A stretch of 64,000 nt of DNA from NCBI RefSeq assembly GCF_014529535.1, contig NW_023503608.1, positions 186,001 through 250,000 on the forward strand. The letters run 5' to 3'. This DNA is from Bradysia coprophila (Eukaryota > Arthropoda > Insecta > Diptera > Sciaridae). The notes under the pieces were generated by a model, which did no database searches, had not been told where the DNA came from, and saw only the letters and a list, made by a program, of their open reading frames with translations. Positions 58,496-64,000 of the stretch are shown in pieces. A program made the position numbers and the translations under genes. Positions within the stretch are counted from its first letter, which is position 1; every line of letters begins with the position of its first letter.

Positions 58496-61400
58496 ATGGA
58501 GAATTCGTATGGCATTGGCATAACGAATCGTTACGATTTGTTTTGCATGGACGATGATGCCAATGATATGGAATCGATATTATCGAAAAAAGCGAAACAA
58601 CAGAAAAAAGCCGCGGCAGCTGCTGCAAAGGCCACTGCAAGCGTTAACGAGAAGGAGAATAAGGTAGCAGCTACAGTCATTAAGCCCCCACAGTCCGCAG
58701 CCCCTGTAAAGGGCACTCAACAACAAAATGGACAACCTCCAAAATCAACACGGCCAATTAAAGAAACCCAGAATATTCGCAGCAACTCTGATAAAGGACC
58801 ACGTGAAGGTAACAGAGAATCGATTTTTTTACATAATTTTTTTTGTGTGGTTTGTTTTCAATTGTCTTACAAATCCGGTTTTCATTCGGGTGGAAAAGTA
58901 TTGGAACAATTCAGTTCAAGGTTTTTATCGTTAGCGAAGTCGCAATATTCAGTGCTTGTGTGTGTGTCCGAAAAACGCGAATTCTTGTGAGCTGATTTTG
59001 GTTGTGTGTATTCTATAATGTACTACCAGTGTGCTCGTAAGATTCTATTGATATCAGAGACTCAGTTTCAAAGTATCTTGGAACGAGTAACAGATGTAAT
59101 GACGGCAAAAAATTGTTACTCAATTCATTGTTGACCGGTGTCTATTTCACACCGTACCTGCATCCGCACCACAGTATTTCAAGTAGCATTTATCTCTCAA
59201 TTGCGCATTTTTCGTAAATATTTGTTTAATGATAACATTTCGGACCCATGAACAAAATACAATGTTGGTAACTACGTACAGTATTCAATTAAGAGTTCAC
59301 ACGGGTTATTCAAAATATTTCTTTTTTTCGGTTTCAAGTTTCGATAAGAATTCAGAATACCCAGTCATTAATGCTGCAACGATTACCTGCGGCTTTTTGT
59401 CGAGGTTTTTGTGGTTCGCTGCTGTGTTACTGTATTATGAAGTTCCTTATCTCTGTAAAAAAAATTGTAAATTCATTGTACTGTGGCTCCTTCAAAATTT
59501 TTATGATATCACTGCACGCACGCACTGATTAAAATTGATTAGAGAAGACACTAAAATTTTGAATAATTTAATATCAATGAAAGGGTCGCAATCTAACCAA
59601 AGATTCTAGGATTTTCCTCTGGTTGATTAGTTCCACTTGTCATTTTCTTCCAACACTGTTCGAACCTCTAATACACTCGTCTGTCATGTTTCATTCATGC
59701 TTAAATTTAAATTTCACTCTAAATAGAAAAATCGAAGGACGGCAAGACATTTGATCGGAACACGGCACCAGCTAACAAACCTAATGGCGAAACTCGTGAG
59801 CAACGTTACAATCGACGTAACAGAGATGACACCAACAGAACACAATCGACACAACAGTACAATGGAAATGCGACGAACAACCAAGCTGGCAATAACAATA
59901 ATCTATCGGAACAAAATAGCAATCACCGGAACGATGATCGACCTCCGCGACGTGTTGGCAATTATACTGGTGGCAACGAACGACGCGGTGGTGACGGACA
60001 ACGACGAACATTTGAAGGCCGTGGAAAACGTGAATTTGACAGACAATCGGGATCGGAAAAGACTGGTGTTAAGGCAATTGACAAACGTGAAGGTGGCGGA
60101 GCACACAATTGGGGCACACACAAACAGGATATCGAAGACTTAAATAAAACGAATCCGGAATGGGATCCAGAGAAAGACACTAAAGAGGAAGGAACTGCTG
60201 CTGATGGAACTGCTACCAAGGACGAAACCGAAGCACAACAATCGCCCGCTGAAGAGGAAACCAAAGAAATTACATTGGACGAATGGAAGGCACAACGAGC
60301 TATTCGCGCCAAACCACAATTCAACATACGTAAAGCCGGTGAAGGAGAGGACACATCACAATGGAAAAAAATGATTGCCTTGCAAAATCGAAAGAAAAAG
60401 GTTAGTGAAATTCATGATTATTGTGATGAAGTAAGCAGAATGTTCATTGCTGCTTTTACACTGTAGGATGATGACAATAGCGATGATGAATTGGAATATG
60501 ATCCGTCCATGTATCCGCAACGAGTAGGACGTCAAAAGCATGTTTTGGACATTGAGTTTCACTTCAACGATGGCAGACGTGGTGGTTTGAATCGTGGCCG
60601 TGGAGGTCGTCCACGTGTTGGTGCCGGTCCACCTGGTGCAACCGGAGAGCGAGCCGAGCGAAGAGGACCGAATCGCAATCGTAATGAGCGTAATGAACGT
60701 AATGAACGTAATGATAACGAGGGCAACGAGCGATCCGAAGGAGAGCGACCAGCTCGCCCACCACGTGGAGAAAGACGTGGACCGTATGGAGTGAGTTGAT
60801 TTTGCATATTCTTTGTTCTATATTCTATTCTGATGTACCGCGGAATATTATTGACTCTAGTTCCGTTCGCATTTTCATTTTAATAATTTTCGATGTGGAA
60901 TAAGAAGAAAAAGTAGTGGTGCGGCATAATGTTTAAATATATATACAAAATCAAAAACTGAATCAAAATCTCGACGAAAGTTACTGAATGAAAAGGTTAC
61001 TAACAATTGGTACACAATCTGACTGATTATTTTAATTGAAATTTATGGCACAGTGCCAAAAACTCATCACACGTGTCGATATATCGTGATGCATTCAATA
61101 CGCAATTTCATCTGTTATGTTAGCACATCAAAATCGTTTAATTCAACTCGCGAGGCAGAATAAATCATGTCAAGAATTCAGTTCATTTTATTGTTTGTGT
61201 CGACCAATTTCTTACTAATTCTTTGTCGAACTCAAGCGGCCAAGTTGATTGTAAAATTGGTGAAGCATTACCTGAACCTTCAACATACGTTAACAGCATC
61301 ATTTTTACCTTTTCGAAAAGGAAGACAAAAAATATTTTAAGAGGATGTGAATGCTCAATGCCACCCTGTTACATTCTGTAAGTCTGGTCTCGCAGTTTGG

Positions 61401-61933
61401 TGACAATTTTGGTGTTAGAGGTCAAAGCCAATTTGATTATCGAATCAAGGTTATCAGAGATTGGCATAACTCCTTGGATAGGATAGAAATTGTGATGACA
61501 ATGTCACGCAAGTTATGCGTGGAATTATTTGCTTGAACCGGTAATCCCATTGAAACATAAATTTTCCTATAATTTCACTGTGAGTCACTCACATATCGGT
61601 TGACTAAAGTCTTAAACCTGATCCATGTTCATTTTTGGAAGTTCAATATCGGGGTAGTAAGCAAAGTATTTTGTGTGTACTTTGCAAGCAGAAATTGGCT
61701 TTTCAACCTTGTTAGTAGAATTTTATTGGTTCTGTATCCGTAGCTCAAAATTGATTTTCATACTAACAATTCCGTCATTTAACTTCGCTTAAATTCCTCA
61801 ATATAAAATTCTCTTTCGAATCATTTAAAAATGAATTTCGTATTATTTACAGGGCGACGATAGACGTGGTGGTGGTCATGGACAAAATGCACCGAAAGTT
61901 GATGACGAGCACGATTTCCCATCTTTGAACTAA
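58496..61933 (+). CDS. vig: Vig/SERBP1-type RNA- and ribosome-binding protein, 4 exons
   Basis: Exons 58496-58808, 59727-60400, 60467-60790 and 61853-61933 join to 463 residues. Family members (Drosophila Vig/Vig2, human SERBP1/HABP4) bind mRNA and ribosomes and were found with RISC in flies. Seen: the N-terminal NRYDLFCMDDDANDMESIL, a Lys/Ala stretch, a Gln/Asn-rich stretch, the HABP4/PAI-RBP1 core KREFDRQSGSEKTGVKAIDK with GGGAHNWG, the ITLDEWKAQ segment, an acidic DDDNSDDELEYDP patch, an RG/RGG-rich region (RRGGLNRGRGGRPR), an RNERNERNERN repeat, and a C-terminus EHDFPSLN. Start codon context is CC-ATGG. Introns are 918, 66 and 1062 nt. Frames on the opposite strand over the Arg-rich exon are shadows. 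Confidence 0.95.
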
Positions 61934-62492
61934 ATTATACCCGCAAACAAAATACCACTCAAATTTACTTGATCGCTTACCATCTATACACTGCATCAAC
62001 AACATCAAATTGCAACATCTAAAATAGAGACTGAGATAAATGCGGAGGGGGCTTATGCGACAGTAACAAAAATTACAAGAAAATGACCGACATTAAAAAT
62101 TTAAGTTTGAAACAATCTTCCTCATAAGACTCAGTGTTGTCAGGATGAAAAAAAAAATTAATTCAAAAAGTGAAAGTTGTGCAAAGAATTGGATTTTGAG
62201 GGGTAGACAGAAAAAGGGAACCGGAAAGATGATGAAACATTTTTTTTGTTTTAAATATATAAAGTGGATGTCATGTGGATGTCGGAACTAGCTTTGGATG
62301 TCCATTCTATCTGGAATGGAAGGATTATTTTGACTGCGTCGTTGACTGTGATTCTTCCACTCGTTCTGTAAGTAACACAACAACAGACCAAAACTTTGTT
62401 CAATATTTTAATAAGCAGCCAGTTCATTGTAAGTTTTGCTTTTGTAGAAAATATTTAGTGGAATTTTTTCTGTTTTATTAAATTAAAGTTTT

Positions 62493-62498
62493 AATAAA
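62493..62498 (+). terminator. Possible poly(A) signal of the vig gene
   Basis: AATAAA about 560 bases after the stop codon. Earlier weaker candidates exist, and the true end is not fixed by sequence. Confidence 0.4.
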
Positions 62499-62519
62499 AG
62501 GCAAACTCATTCTTATAAT

Positions 62520-64000
62520 TATGAACCGATAGGCGATTACTTTATGGCTTGAAACGACAAATTGCAAACCCAGAGCAAATTGCTAAGACAACTCAGTATT
62601 GTTATTACGTTTAAAAGGAAGATCCTCATCCGACACTTTAAATATTATCCAGCGATCAGTCTATACGTAAAACGAATGCACTTGTGACATCAAATGATGG
62701 AATCATGATGTAAAAAGCTTCATAAAAATCTTTTGTATTGATGCAATTGAAAATAGAAGCTAAAGTTTGGCATAATGAATTCAGTGGGAGACACTTCTGA
62801 CTTCTGTGAAACATTTGACCAATTTTCTCAAAATTTCAACCAAACTAAATTTTTTGGAAAATTCTAGTATTAACGAAATGAATTGAAGGATTTCAATAAG
62901 AAAATCGGACTCAAAATTGCGAGACCACAAAGACTGCAACAAGCTCTATTGAATTTTAAGTAATTCTGTCAATGTCAAGAGGACAAAAAGTGCGTTCGAT
63001 TTTATCAAATTCGATGAATCCAACAACCTCAAAAATACAATTAAAAATTCTCATCAACTTTCCGGTCAGCTCATAACATTATTAATTTTTTTTTTAATTT
63101 AATCTCATTGCATTGTCTTAGTCACTGGAATATCGCAATTTAAACTGTGAAATGCTTAAGATTCAGCTCAGTTTTGGCGGATAAGATTCTTATTGAAGCA
63201 TATACATCCAGAGACTTAGACGACGAGGTAGATTTTTCTGATCATTTTGTTTGGTTCATTTAATCTAACAGTTTGTTGTTATTGACGGTTTTCATTTCGA
63301 TGACAATTTAATTTCTGAGTCATTAGTCCATAGTCAAATTACTCATCAACGCTGTTGTGGTATATAATGTAAAACCAAACAAGAAGATAATAATTACGTA
63401 ATATCCCACAATTATGAGCTGTAACGCATCATTTACATACTAAAAAAAAATAATTTTATTCTTTGCCAGTGCCAATTTGTTTTGTAATTTTTTTTCTCTG
63501 ATATCAATCAACTTATGTGTAAATATATTAAAAGTAAAAAAACAAAAAAAAATATTTGAATTTGAAGGAGTGTATCAAAACAAAAAAGAAAGAAGAAGAA
63601 AAAGAAAATTCAAGAAGAAGGAAAAATGTCATTTTCATCGCGTTAATTAAATTCAATTAGTAATTAAAAAAAAAAAAACATTTAACTAATTAAATAAAAT
63701 GGGGAAAATGTCGTGGGGTGTGAAAATAGCAACACATCAACGAGAGACAACGGATAAAAACATTTAGAAAATGGAAGAATGGATGGAAAGAGAACAACAA
63801 ATTCTAATATTATGAAAGTTATGTACTAATTTAGTGAAAAAATCATCATCAAGTCATCGTAAAGAAAATTATTGTGGCGAAGATGTAATGAAAAAAATTT
63901 TTTTTTGTTGTTTTGGAATGAACTGTTGTGCTTTTCGTTTTTCTATAATTTCATTTTATGTTTGTTTTGTGAATTCGTAATTTTGTTCTATAATAATTTG
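62520..64000. other. AT-rich, no gene recognised
   Basis: Very AT-rich. It includes a purine-rich stretch (AAAGAAGAAG-type, 63580-63625) and several A- and T-runs. It may be a long 3' UTR of the vig gene or intergenic DNA. No open frame of interest. Confidence 0.35.

Noticed and set aside
60559..60807. Arg/Ser-rich frames on the minus strand of the vig gene
   Set aside because: Complement of the RGG/RNE-repeat exon; codon bias and the spliced gene on the + strand account for it.

Overview
The window is from an AT-rich eukaryotic nuclear genome. Spliced genes with short GT-AG introns, Inr/DPE and TATA core promoters, a troponin I gene with mutually exclusive exons of the insect wupA type, thioester-containing proteins and a DUF1091 protein all point to an insect. 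A lower (nematoceran) dipteran is most likely; the species cannot be settled from the sequence alone. Much of the DNA is foldback elements, MITEs and satellite-like tandem repeats, many of them nested.

Layout, left to right. 1-142 (-): first exon of a secreted LysM-like protein that runs off the left edge. 2176-4658 (+): complete 7-exon peroxisomal acyl-CoA oxidase (ACOX1). 5.0-9.25 kb: duplicated blocks, a minisatellite and two nested inverted-repeat elements. 9857-10395 (-): an undescribed three-exon secreted cysteine-rich peptide with two tandem copies of one cysteine domain. 10.5-15.3 kb: MITEs and a satellite. 15332-28410 (+): troponin I, with three alternative exons (21206, 24420, 24830). 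A three-exon DUF1091 gene (22955-23624, -) lies in one of its introns. 30037-37237 (+) and 46940-56639 (+): two tandem TEP/alpha-2-macroglobulin-family genes. Both have lost the thioester cysteine (GSSEQ instead of GCGEQ) and are almost identical from exon 3 on. Between them, 38.8-45.8 kb is a stack of nested elements: an element with repeated CGCGGTTCGACA motifs, a foldback element inside it with a 10-bp target duplication, and a 5'-truncated LINE inside that with a 95-bp target duplication. 58496-61933 (+): a complete four-exon vig/SERBP1-type RNA-binding protein.

The genes are independent, as usual in an insect. The theme of the accessory part is secreted, defence-like proteins (LysM, Cys-rich peptide, two TEPs) next to housekeeping and muscle genes. 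Several genes here (LysM exon, Cys-rich peptide, DUF1091) consist of small exons and only appear when splice sites are followed. No CRISPR array, rRNA gene or convincing functional tRNA gene was seen.
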